From Candidatus Gastranaerophilales bacterium (lineage in GTDB: Bacteria > Cyanobacteriota > Vampirovibrionia > Gastranaerophilales > Gastranaerophilaceae), in NCBI GenBank assembly GCA_944324905.1, contig CALUYB010000003.1:104937-168936 (forward strand): DNA of 64,000 nt. Direction: 5' to 3'. This document shows positions 32,673 through 41,032 of the stretch, piece by piece (within the stretch, counting starts at the first letter, position 1; each line of letters starts with the position of its first letter). A model generated the notes under the pieces. It ran no database searches. It saw only the letters and a program-made list of their open reading frames with translations, and was not told where the DNA came from. A program made the position numbers and the translations under genes.

Positions 32673-32678
32673 TATTCT
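32673..32678 (+). promoter_or_regulatory. -10 box TATTCT, 6 nt before ATG (leaderless geometry)
   Basis: TATTCT, six bases, then ATG 32685. No Shine-Dalgarno sequence. Confidence 0.45.
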
Positions 32679-32684
32679 ATAGTT

Positions 32685-34043
32685 ATGAAAAAACATGAAT
32701 TTTGGTTATTTTTTACGGCACTTATGGCAGCCCTTGGGGGTTTGCTTTCAGGCTATGATACAGGTGTAATATCCGGTGCTTTGCTTTATATAAATCAAAC
32801 CTGGGATTTAAATGATTTTCAACAGGGCTTATTGGTTAGTTCTGTTTTAATAGGCGCACTTTTAGGTGCTGCTTCAAATGGCAAGCTTGCTGATATTTTC
32901 GGCAGAAAAACAATTATAATTGCAACTGCAATAATGTTTTTTGTTGGCTCAATATTCTGTGCTATAGCACAAAGTCCAATACAGCTTATTGCAGCAAGAA
33001 TGTTTACCGGCTTTGCCGTTGGTGCAGTCAATTTTGCGGCACCTCTTTATTTGTCTGAAGTTTCACCAAAAGAAAAGCGTGGCATGTATGTTTCTCTCTT
33101 TCAATTAGCAATTACTGCAGGTATTTTGTTCTCCTATCTTGTAAACTCTTTCTTTTCTCATTTTGAACATACATGGCGATTAATGCTGCTTGCAGGTGTT
33201 GCTCCTGCTGCTGTGTTGTTCTTGGGTATGTTATTTTTAAACGATACTCCACGTTGGCTTGTTTTAAAAGGTAGGGATAACGACGCAAAAAATGCTTTTT
33301 TAAAAATTCAAGGTAATATTGATACGGATTATGAAATTAATGAAATTAAACATTCACTAAATACTGATAAAGGCGGCATATTTGAATTTAAAAAATGGCT
33401 CATTATGCCTTTTGTTGTGGGTATTGGTATTATGTTTGCTCAGATTTGCACAGGCGTAAATACTATAATTTACTATGCGCCTACAATATTTAAGTTGTCA
33501 GGTTTTGACAGTAACCAAAGTGCAATTTATGCAACAAGTTTAATAGGTATTGTAAACTTTTTAATGACATTTGTTGCAATAGCTTACAGCGACAAAATCG
33601 GAAGAAAACCACTTTTGTACATTGGTTTAACAGGTGTCATGATTAGCTTAATTATAATGGGTTGCGTTTTTGCTTTTGCAGTTCAGCTAGGCTCACTTGT
33701 TAAGTGGTTTGCAGTAGGCAGCTTGTTGTTCTACATTGTCTGCTTTGCCTTTAGCTTAGGGCCTGTTGGCATGACGCTTATTTCTGAAGTATTCCCGCTG
33801 CAAGTTCGCGGAGTCGGGATGAGCATTTGTATGGTTTCAAACTTTGTGTTTAATTTTATAATTACATTTAGTTTCCCTGTTATGCTCAAAAACATAGGCG
33901 CGGCATATACATTCTGGTTATTTGTTGTAATATGCATTATTTGTTTGTTTTTCGTTTACTTCTTTGTACCTGAAACAAAAGGTATTGCGCTTGAAAAAAT
34001 TGAAGAAAATTGGAAAAACGGTGTTAAAGCAAGAGATTTTTAA
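32685..34043 (+). CDS. Sugar porter (MFS)
   Basis: 452 residues with 12 membrane helices. Signatures of the sugar porter family: GYDTGVISGALLYI in helix 1, GKLADIFGRKTIII, the pair of APLYLSEVSPKEKRG, RWLVLKGR in the central loop, IGRKPLLYIG, and the closing PETKG. It is a proton- or sodium-coupled sugar importer like GalP/XylE; the sugar cannot be read from sequence. Leaderless-type start. It converges with the Memo-AMMECR1 gene, overlapping by 4 bp. Confidence 0.93.
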   Translation: MKKHEFWLFFTALMAALGGLLSGYDTGVISGALLYINQTWDLNDFQQGLLVSSVLIGALLGAASNGKLADIFGRKTIIIATAIMFFVGSIFCAIAQSPIQLIAARMFTGFAVGAVNFAAPLYLSEVSPKEKRGMYVSLFQLAITAGILFSYLVNSFFSHFEHTWRLMLLAGVAPAAVLFLGMLFLNDTPRWLVLKGRDNDAKNAFLKIQGNIDTDYEINEIKHSLNTDKGGIFEFKKWLIMPFVVGIGIMFAQICTGVNTIIYYAPTIFKLSGFDSNQSAIYATSLIGIVNFLMTFVAIAYSDKIGRKPLLYIGLTGVMISLIIMGCVFAFAVQLGSLVKWFAVGSLLFYIVCFAFSLGPVGMTLISEVFPLQVRGVGMSICMVSNFVFNFIITFSFPVMLKNIGAAYTFWLFVVICIICLFFVYFFVPETKGIALEKIEENWKNGVKARDF

Positions 34044-35359
34044 ATATACTCTGTGTAAAATCTGTACGCTTTAAAAGTGTTTGAAAAATGTTCCGGGCTT
34101 AATCCTGCCTTTTGCTTTAGAGAATATAGAAAAATTCTTTTATCCGGCAACTGTTCCCAAACACTTGGCAAATATACTGCCCTTTTGCCTAAGTCTGAAA
34201 TGATAATTCCATCCTTGTTTTGCTCAATTTTTTCAAGCAAGTCTTCTTCGTCCGTAAAATCAATTTCTACAGGCTCGCTTAAGAGTGATATTTTTAATTC
34301 AATTTCACTTATTTCGCTTTCTCTGAGCGGTTGAAACCTTGGGTCTTTGTACGCGCTCATATATGCATTGCTGATTAAATCATCAATAAGCTCTCTGTAA
34401 GCGACAATCGAGCCTATACAACCCCTTAAATTACCGTTTTTCTCTAACGTCACAAAGCTTGCGCCGATTTCATTTAATACTGCAGGGTAGTTGGTTTTTG
34501 GCATATTACCCTTTGTTTTAATAGAATTTAAACAAATTTCTTTAACAAAATCAGAGTAATATTTTTTGATGAATTGATTTTTTTCACCTTGGTATAGCAT
34601 CCAGCTGCCATAGCCTACCACATTGTTTTTATCATTGGTCACAAGGCTTGAATTTCTCATATCCAGCCTAATAAAAGAGAAATTTTTCGACTTTGAAAAT
34701 TCAACAGCACCACAAATTGCGCTCGCGTTACATGCCTGTTCGCGATGGAAATTTTCTGTTTTGTTGCATTCTATCATCTGTGCTGTAATATTATCAATCT
34801 TTTTTGCTTTTTCATCAGTTAAAAAGTGTGTCAAATCACTTGAAATTACAAAAGAATTGTTAGAATTTTCATAATAATAGCTAATTATTTCATATATGGC
34901 TTTTGGGTCACAATTCCCAACTAAAATCGGAATAATGTTAAAATCTTTATTTAAATATTTTAAAAAAGGTAATTGAACTTCTATTGCATGTTCTGTTTCA
35001 AAAGCCTCATCGCAGTAATTTGCATTAAATTTTGCAGCAATTTCTTGTGTTATTTCATTATTTACTTGAACCTTGCCAAAAGGAGTTTCAAAGCAGTCAT
35101 AACTTGAAATTGCTATGCCTTCTACATAAACTTTGTGCGCAGGGGCAAATATAAATATATTTTTACCACCCAAATGCTTTAGTGCAAAGTATGCGCCAAA
35201 GCCTGAGTATTTATAACCTGCATGCGGCGCAATAACAAGTCTTGAGATATAATTTGTATCATTTTTTATATTTAATTCATACTCGTTTATTAGTTTTACT
35301 ATTTCTTTTTTATCATTTGGGTAGAACATACCCGAAACAGCCATACTTTTATTTTTCAA
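34040..35359 (-). CDS. Memo-AMMECR1 fusion (AmmeMemoRadiSam proteins B+A)
   Basis: 439 residues in two domains. Residues 1-255 are Memo-like (RLVIAPHAGYKYSGFGAYFA, IFAPAHKVY, SDLTHFL with His metal-type ligands). Residues 270-439 are AMMECR1-like (NGNLRGCIGSIVAYREL, SAYKDPRFQPL). In most genomes these are separate genes; here they are fused. The partner radical SAM protein is coded divergently at 35411, so the full set of the AmmeMemoRadiSam system is present. What it does is not established. TTG start with GGAG 6 nt upstream; an in-frame ATG lies 5 codons later. Confidence 0.9.
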   Translation of the reverse strand: MKNKSMAVSGMFYPNDKKEIVKLINEYELNIKNDTNYISRLVIAPHAGYKYSGFGAYFALKHLGGKNIFIFAPAHKVYVEGIAISSYDCFETPFGKVQVNNEITQEIAAKFNANYCDEAFETEHAIEVQLPFLKYLNKDFNIIPILVGNCDPKAIYEIISYYYENSNNSFVISSDLTHFLTDEKAKKIDNITAQMIECNKTENFHREQACNASAICGAVEFSKSKNFSFIRLDMRNSSLVTNDKNNVVGYGSWMLYQGEKNQFIKKYYSDFVKEICLNSIKTKGNMPKTNYPAVLNEIGASFVTLEKNGNLRGCIGSIVAYRELIDDLISNAYMSAYKDPRFQPLRESEISEIELKISLLSEPVEIDFTDEEDLLEKIEQNKDGIIISDLGKRAVYLPSVWEQLPDKRIFLYSLKQKAGLSPEHFSNTFKAYRFYTEYI

Positions 35360-35397
35360 TTGCTTCTCCGTATATTACTAAAATCCATAAAATAAAT

Positions 35398-35403
35398 TAT
35401 AAT
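35398..35403 (+). promoter_or_regulatory. -10 box TATAAT, 7 nt before ATG (near-leaderless geometry)
   Basis: TATAAT, seven bases, then ATG 35411. No Shine-Dalgarno sequence; variant of the 6-nt pattern. Confidence 0.5.
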
Positions 35404-35410
35404 ATATTTT

Positions 35411-36415
35411 ATGGAATATTTTACTAAACTTGATGACAATGTTTTAATTTGTGAAGTTTGTCCGCGTAGGTGTCACCTAAGAAAAGGACAAAGCGGTTTT
35501 TGCCATATAAGAGTAAACAGTGGCAGCAAGATTGAATTTTTATCTTATGGACATATTACAGGTCTTGCAATTGACCCTATTGAAAAGAAACCGCTTTTTC
35601 ATTTTTTCCCATCAACAAAAATTTTGTCGTTAGGGACTTATGGGTGCAATATGGGCTGTAAATTTTGCCAAAACTATACTACAACAAAAACAAGGTTAAA
35701 CCCTTATGATTTACCCTTTGTAGCGCCAAAAGAAGTAGTTCGCGCCGTAAGGGATAATAACTGTAAAAGCATTGCATTTACCTATAATGACCCTGTTGTG
35801 TTTTTCGAGTATGCTTTGGATGTAGCGCGCTTAGCTAAAAATGAGGGTATCAAAACAGTAGCAGTTAGCGCAGGTTATACTCAAAATGAAGTTAGAAAAA
35901 GCCTTTTCTCTCAAATGGATGCTATAAATATTGATTTAAAAGCTTTTTCTGATGATTTTTACAGAAAAAATTGTGCTGCAAAGCTTGATGTTGTGCTTGA
36001 TACGCTCAAATATATTAAACAAGAAACAAGTGCTTGGCTTGAGATAACCACACTTTTAATTGAGGGCGAAAATGACTCTGAAGATGAAATTTTTAAAATG
36101 TGTGAGTGGATTGTTAATAATTTAGGTAAAAATACTCCGCTGCATTTTAGCGCATTTCACCCTGCATATAAAATGCTAAATAAACCAAGAACATCTTTTG
36201 AAACCCTTAAAAGAGCATATGACATTGCAAAAGATTGTGGTATTAACTATGTTTATTTAGGAAATATCCGAGATATTTTAACTTCATCAACTTATTGCAA
36301 AAAGTGCGGTACACTCTTAATTGAGCGCGATTGGTTCAAAGTTACACAATATAATTTAGATGAATTTGCGCGTTGTAAGATGTGCCACACCCTTTGTGAC
36401 GGGATTTTTATTTAG
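35411..36415 (+). CDS. amrS: AmmeMemoRadiSam radical SAM enzyme
   Basis: 334 residues. N-terminal CEVCPRRCHLRKGQSGFC, the radical SAM cluster motif CNMGCKFCQNY (CxxxCxxC), and AFTYNDPVVFFEYALD, all characteristic of the family (related to pyruvate formate-lyase activases). It ends with a CxxC knuckle pair (YCKKCGTLL, CKMCHTLC). It is divergent from the Memo-AMMECR1 fusion across 51 bp that must hold both promoters. Overlaps the convergent acyl-CoA synthetase gene by 8 bp. Confidence 0.93.
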   Translation: MEYFTKLDDNVLICEVCPRRCHLRKGQSGFCHIRVNSGSKIEFLSYGHITGLAIDPIEKKPLFHFFPSTKILSLGTYGCNMGCKFCQNYTTTKTRLNPYDLPFVAPKEVVRAVRDNNCKSIAFTYNDPVVFFEYALDVARLAKNEGIKTVAVSAGYTQNEVRKSLFSQMDAINIDLKAFSDDFYRKNCAAKLDVVLDTLKYIKQETSAWLEITTLLIEGENDSEDEIFKMCEWIVNNLGKNTPLHFSAFHPAYKMLNKPRTSFETLKRAYDIAKDCGINYVYLGNIRDILTSSTYCKKCGTLLIERDWFKVTQYNLDEFARCKMCHTLCDGIFI

Positions 36416-38096
36416 CACTAATTATTTCCTTTAACTTGTTTCTTTTAACTTTTCTTGTTGTAGTTCTGGGCAGCGGATCTTTTACTATAAAAATGTTTGT
36501 TGGCCTTTTGTACGGTGCAAGTTGGTTTGATAGAATTTTTATTTCATTTCTTACTATTTGTTCATAATTTTCTTTTTCCAAAACAGAATCTGTCGGTAGA
36601 ACAACTGCGGCAACTTCTTCACATCCATCTTTTGCGCCTTGTATTTTTGAATGTCCCAATACGCAAATTTCTTTAAACAGCTCCGATTTTTCAAGTACAG
36701 CTTCAACTTCTTCGGGGAACACTTTTTTCCCGCCTGATAGGACAATCATATTTTTAATTCTGCCTGTTATGTACAAAAATCCGCGCTTATCTATTTTTGC
36801 CATATCACCTGTGTGCAGCCAGCCATCCTCATCAATTACCTGTTTTGTCAGGTCCTCCCTATTATAGTAGCCTTTCATAACACTAAGCCCCCTGAGTAAA
36901 AGTTCGTTTGTCTGAGGGTCAATTTTAGCTTCAAAACATTTTAGTGGCCTACCAACTGAGGCTAAATTTTTTCTATCGTCACAGTTAACACTTACCACAG
37001 GGCTTGTTTCTGTGAGTCCATAACCATTGTATATTTCAATTCCAATTCTTTCGAAAAATCTGCCAACTTCAATATCTAATGGCGCACCACCTGTAATACA
37101 GCCCTTGAAATTTCCGCCAAACCTTGTGTGAATGTTTTTAAAAAGTAATCTTTTTATACTTGTAAAGGGAATAAATTTTGCAAGATGATAAGCTATTTTA
37201 AATGTAATTTTCTTTGCGGGGTGTGCAGAATTAATTTTACTTTCAATACTCGACTTTAAAAGTTTTAAAAAGGCTGGTACGACAATCATAAACTTAATAT
37301 TTTTCTCGCACATCATGTTTAAAATATCATTGGGCCTTAAACTGTTTGTGTAATAAATGCTCAATCCCCAGTTCATAAATAGAGTAAAACCGACTGTAAG
37401 CTCAAATAAGTGATTCATAGGTAAAATTGACAGTACAGCAATATCTGTTTTGCCATATTCAGGGAAAACCACATCACGTACCCACTCAAGCGACTCAATT
37501 TGCGTCAGCATATTTAAATAAGTTATTTCCACTCCTTTTGGCGCACCTGTAGTACCTGATGTGTATATTAAAATCGCTGTTGAGCGCAAGTGTGGACGTC
37601 TAAATTTGCTATCATATTTGTTATCAAGGCCATAAATTGTAGTGAAACCGGATTTAGATGGTGTTTCATCAATTAAAATAACATGTTTAATAAAATCTAA
37701 TTCATTTTTTAAGATTAATGCCTGTTCAAAATATTGATTACTTACAAAAAGAACTTTTGGTTTGCAGTCAGTTAGTATTATTCTTAATTCATGTAAAGTT
37801 AGCTTTATATCAAGTGGTGTAAAAATAGCGCCAGCAAGAACAGAAGCAAAAAAACATGCACCAAACTCAGGTTTAGATTCGCAAAGAATTGCAACTCTAT
37901 CACCTTTTGTGAGATTTATGTCATTTATCATCCAATTTGCAATTTTTCTGGATAAAAGTCCAATTCCCTTGTATGTAAATTCTTTCCATCCGAATTGGAC
38001 TTTTGTACTTAGTGCAATCTTATTTTCAAAATTCTGAGTTTTATTTTCAAGAAAAGTTAATATATTCCTTGTTTTGATTTGATTTTTTTTATTCAT
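36408..38096 (-). CDS. Long-chain acyl-CoA synthetase-like (AMP-forming) enzyme
   Basis: 562 residues. Adenylate-forming motifs: IYTSGTTGAPKGVEIT (P-loop), NGYGLTETSP, GWLHTGDMAKIDKRGFLYI and the Lys-containing end LPRTTTRKVKRNKL. It activates a carboxylic acid, probably a fatty acid, to acyl-AMP and then acyl-CoA (or acyl-ACP). The start at ATG 38096 has GGAG 6 nt before it and gives the normal N-terminus. A palindrome lies at 38115-38138 in the promoter region. Confidence 0.9.
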   Translation of the reverse strand: MNKKNQIKTRNILTFLENKTQNFENKIALSTKVQFGWKEFTYKGIGLLSRKIANWMINDINLTKGDRVAILCESKPEFGACFFASVLAGAIFTPLDIKLTLHELRIILTDCKPKVLFVSNQYFEQALILKNELDFIKHVILIDETPSKSGFTTIYGLDNKYDSKFRRPHLRSTAILIYTSGTTGAPKGVEITYLNMLTQIESLEWVRDVVFPEYGKTDIAVLSILPMNHLFELTVGFTLFMNWGLSIYYTNSLRPNDILNMMCEKNIKFMIVVPAFLKLLKSSIESKINSAHPAKKITFKIAYHLAKFIPFTSIKRLLFKNIHTRFGGNFKGCITGGAPLDIEVGRFFERIGIEIYNGYGLTETSPVVSVNCDDRKNLASVGRPLKCFEAKIDPQTNELLLRGLSVMKGYYNREDLTKQVIDEDGWLHTGDMAKIDKRGFLYITGRIKNMIVLSGGKKVFPEEVEAVLEKSELFKEICVLGHSKIQGAKDGCEEVAAVVLPTDSVLEKENYEQIVRNEIKILSNQLAPYKRPTNIFIVKDPLPRTTTRKVKRNKLKEIISAK

Positions 38097-38114
38097 TTGC
38101 ACTCCAAACACGCC

Positions 38115-38138
38115 TAACACTATTATTTTACAGTGTTA
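38115..38138. promoter_or_regulatory. Operator-like palindrome upstream of acyl-CoA synthetase
   Basis: Inverted repeat TAACACT (38115-38121) and AGTGTTA (38132-38138) with a 10-bp AT spacer, 19 bp upstream of the ATG. Position fits a repressor site such as TetR- or FadR-type; the protein is unknown. It differs from the exporter operators. Confidence 0.5.
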
Positions 38139-38163
38139 TAGCATGTCTGGCAAATATATTAAA

Positions 38164-39609
38164 TTACACAATCGGCTTTGAATCTTTAGTAAACTCGTTA
38201 ATTGCTTTTGTAGCTGTTCTAACATTGTTAAGACAGTCGTTTCCTCCAACACAACCGCCTTCACAGCACATAACTTCAATTAAATTACCAAATTCGCACT
38301 CACCTTTTTTTGCAAAGTTTTTTAAAGCTCTAATAGATTCTTTGTTAATTCCGTTTACAAGGTGTGGTTTTATCTCGCTTTTACCGTTGTCAGCAACTTC
38401 AACAGACTTTGCAACGCCACCTGTTATACCAAAATTCCTGCCTTCACGAGATGATTCAATTTCATATGGAGTTTCTTCCAACTCTGAAAGTTCTATTTTA
38501 TGAGCTACAAATAGCGCACCTAATTCCTCGTAGTTCATTACGTAGTCTACATTTGGATTTTTTTGCGCTTCGCTTTTTTTGGCTACACAAGGTGAAACAA
38601 ACACAGTTACAGCATCAGGATGTTTTTCTTTGCAAATTTCCGCTATGTAGTACATAGGTGTTTTTGTTTCAGATCTAAATGGTGCAATTTCATTTAAATG
38701 CTTGTCTACAAGATTGTTGTAGCCTGCACAGCATGATGTTGTCATGATTTTTTGACCTTCACTCATGCGCTCTGCAAATTCTTTTGCCTCATTTTTAGCA
38801 GTAACATCAGCACCTTGAGCAACCTCAAGAACGTCGCTGAAGCCGCATTTTAGCATTGCAGTTTTTAGCTGATAAATATTGCAGGGTAATTGACCTGCTA
38901 TTGATGGTGCAATAAGTGCAACAACTTTTTTGCCTTGTTTGATTTTAGTTAATATGTCTATAATTTGACTTTTTTCATGAATTGCGCCAAACGGGCATGC
39001 GCTTACACACTTGCCACAGGTTATGCATTTGTCAAAGTCTATTCTTGCATGTCCTTGTTCGTCCTTAGAAATTGCATCTACTGGACAAGCGTTTTCGCAA
39101 GGTACAACAATTTTTACTATTGCATGATATGGGCAAACTTGAATACATTTTGTACAATTTTTACATTTTGAACTGTCGATTTGCGATTTACCATTAACTA
39201 TTGAAATCGCGCCAAATTTACAGTTTTCAAGACAAGGTCTTGCAACACACCCCTGACACAGGTCTGTAACAAAAATTCTATTGGGAACACAACCCTTGCA
39301 AGCAGACTCTAATACGGTAAGTGTATGTTCATCGGGCTTTTCACGCTCTTGCGCCCATTTTGCATAGTTAGAAAGCAAAATTCTTTCATCGCATCCCTCA
39401 ATTGGGAACCCAAGCGTAGCTATAATTCTATTCCTTAAAATTTCTCTTTCCTTATAAATGCAGCAGCGATAAGGTACTTCAGAACCTTTCGGGCGCATTT
39501 CAAAAGGTATTAGCCTTGTATTTTCACCAAAATCATCTGATAAAAATGCTTTTATAGTTTTAATTAAAATTTCCTTTTTTAAGTGATTTGCTTGATTATT
39601 CTTGTCCAT
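38164..39609 (-). CDS. Monomeric [FeFe]-hydrogenase, group B-like
   Basis: 481 residues. Three ferredoxin-type segments come first (CQGCVARPCLENC, CKNCTKCIQVCPYHA, CITCGKCVSACPFGA), then the H-cluster domain: L1 TSCCAGY, L2 SPCVAKKSE, L3 EVMCCEGGCVGG. All four H-cluster Cys are present, but L1 has Ala where TSCCP is normal. The long N-terminal domain with LSNYAKWAQEREKP and the CVPNRIFVTDLCQGC segment matches what I recall of group B monomeric hydrogenases, whose role is little known. Overlaps the 2Fe-2S gene upstream by 14 bp; last gene of the sensory operon. Confidence 0.82.
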   Translation of the reverse strand: MDKNNQANHLKKEILIKTIKAFLSDDFGENTRLIPFEMRPKGSEVPYRCCIYKEREILRNRIIATLGFPIEGCDERILLSNYAKWAQEREKPDEHTLTVLESACKGCVPNRIFVTDLCQGCVARPCLENCKFGAISIVNGKSQIDSSKCKNCTKCIQVCPYHAIVKIVVPCENACPVDAISKDEQGHARIDFDKCITCGKCVSACPFGAIHEKSQIIDILTKIKQGKKVVALIAPSIAGQLPCNIYQLKTAMLKCGFSDVLEVAQGADVTAKNEAKEFAERMSEGQKIMTTSCCAGYNNLVDKHLNEIAPFRSETKTPMYYIAEICKEKHPDAVTVFVSPCVAKKSEAQKNPNVDYVMNYEELGALFVAHKIELSELEETPYEIESSREGRNFGITGGVAKSVEVADNGKSEIKPHLVNGINKESIRALKNFAKKGECEFGNLIEVMCCEGGCVGGNDCLNNVRTATKAINEFTKDSKPIV

Positions 39610-39859
39610 TTTTTAACTTTCCATCTATTGCTTCTAAAACTTTTTCTACTGTTGCCTTGCTTATAACGTCGTAATCAACCATTACATACGGTGCTTTCGA
39701 CTCCTCATTTGATGAGCAAAAATCAAGACAAGTTGATGCTACGACTTCAACTTTGTCACCATATTTTTCAGGGATGATATCTGTTAATTCTTGCAGTTCA
39801 GATGCACCCATTACAAAACAGGTTGTACCCATGCATATTTTTACGATGACTTTGTTCAT
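39596..39859 (-). CDS. Small 2Fe-2S thioredoxin-like ferredoxin
   Basis: 87 residues. NuoE-type fold with CMGTTCFVMGA (two Cys) and, later, ASTCLDFCSS (two Cys), the four ligands of a thioredoxin-like [2Fe-2S] cluster. GGAG lies before the ATG. It lies between the phosphatase and the group B-like hydrogenase and probably passes electrons to one of the hydrogenases. Confidence 0.85.
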   Translation of the reverse strand: MNKVIVKICMGTTCFVMGASELQELTDIIPEKYGDKVEVVASTCLDFCSSNEESKAPYVMVDYDVISKATVEKVLEAIDGKLKNGQE

Positions 39860-39868
39860 ATTTTCTCC

Positions 39869-41032
39869 TTATATATATCGCAGCGTCACTTTTTTAATAT
39901 ACTTGTCTTCCAATATTTTTGCCATTTTTTTGACAATATTTTTTCTAATTTCAATTTCTATTGGTAAATTCGGATCGTAATGTGCCTGATTTAATTTTGC
40001 ACCAACCATAAATTCAATGCAATCACTATTTAATAAAAATTGCATTAAATCATAAGCTGCATTTTTTTCCTTGTCATTAAAACCGTTTTCTAAGTATTCA
40101 TAGGTTTTAGTAAGAGTTAAAATTCCCTCTGTTACAAGGTCAATACCCTCCATTTGTGATACTGCGGGCAATTTTCCAACACTTCGAACATTATTGCAAA
40201 CAACAGGAATTTTCAGTTCTCTGGATATTAAATTTGCGGTAGTTCCTCCACAAATTGCTTTGTTAGCAGACGATTTAAAAAATTCATTAGCATACTCGTT
40301 ATCCTTTTCCTGATGGTATGGAGGGCCGGTAAAAATTAATGCCTTTCGCGGTTCTCTGTAGTAAATAACACAGCATGAAGTATCATCTTTTGGTTTTCTG
40401 TCGGGTTCCGTATTAATTGCGGCCCTAACAGCAAAATGCGATAACTCGCTGCTTGAAACATTGGGATTAGAGTTTATTTTATCTAATAAATATTTTATAA
40501 GACCGCTGCGCCTTAAGCCAAGTTTTAAATCAGGATTTCCAAGCCCTGCCTGCGTGACGCCGTCAGAGCAAAATATTAACCTGTCTCCAAGCTTTAATTG
40601 TAATTTGTAAACGCGCATGTGTCTGTTTTTAAAGGTGTCTGAGTCAATAACGGTGTATTCAGGCTCAATTACTTTGCCCTCACTTATATAAATAAAGTTA
40701 GGATTACCTTCTTCAACAATTTTAACTTCGCCGTCTTCACTGCAGTGCGCGACAGAAAAAGTTGAATAGCTTATTTTTCTTACCTGACAGACGGGTAGTG
40801 AGTTCATAATAACTTCGCAGGCGGTTTTTATATCAGCACCGGCTTCAACAAATTTTAAAAGCATTGTAGCTGTCATTGTGGCAAGGATGTTTGCCTTTAT
40901 TCCGCTGCCAAGTCCGTCAGATAATACAGCGATTAAGTCGCCACTTTCGGGGTATCTTTTGGACAAAAAGTAATCCCCGTAAGTGTTTTGATTATACTTT
41001 TTTTCTTGAGCGCAATCAATATCAATAAACAT
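39869..41032 (-). CDS. PP2C/SpoIIE-type serine phosphatase of the sensory hydrogenase operon
   Basis: 387 residues. Residues 1-225 are a SpoIIE/PP2C phosphatase: LSDGLGSGIKAN (metal Asp), FCSDGVTQAG and DDTSCCVIYY. Residues 230-387 form an extra domain (ALIFTGPPYHQ, AICGGTTANLISREL) that I cannot name. Genes of this type are known to follow group C sensory [FeFe]-hydrogenases, so it likely turns H2 sensing into dephosphorylation of a target protein. It overlaps the hydS stop by 1 bp (TAATG). Confidence 0.85.
   Translation of the reverse strand: MFIDIDCAQEKKYNQNTYGDYFLSKRYPESGDLIAVLSDGLGSGIKANILATMTATMLLKFVEAGADIKTACEVIMNSLPVCQVRKISYSTFSVAHCSEDGEVKIVEEGNPNFIYISEGKVIEPEYTVIDSDTFKNRHMRVYKLQLKLGDRLIFCSDGVTQAGLGNPDLKLGLRRSGLIKYLLDKINSNPNVSSSELSHFAVRAAINTEPDRKPKDDTSCCVIYYREPRKALIFTGPPYHQEKDNEYANEFFKSSANKAICGGTTANLISRELKIPVVCNNVRSVGKLPAVSQMEGIDLVTEGILTLTKTYEYLENGFNDKEKNAAYDLMQFLLNSDCIEFMVGAKLNQAHYDPNLPIEIEIRKNIVKKMAKILEDKYIKKVTLRYI

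Noticed and set aside
36554..36745. Small minus-strand ORF inside acyl-CoA synthetase
   Set aside because: It is an alternative frame of a strongly supported gene, rich in Lys and Cys by codon chance.
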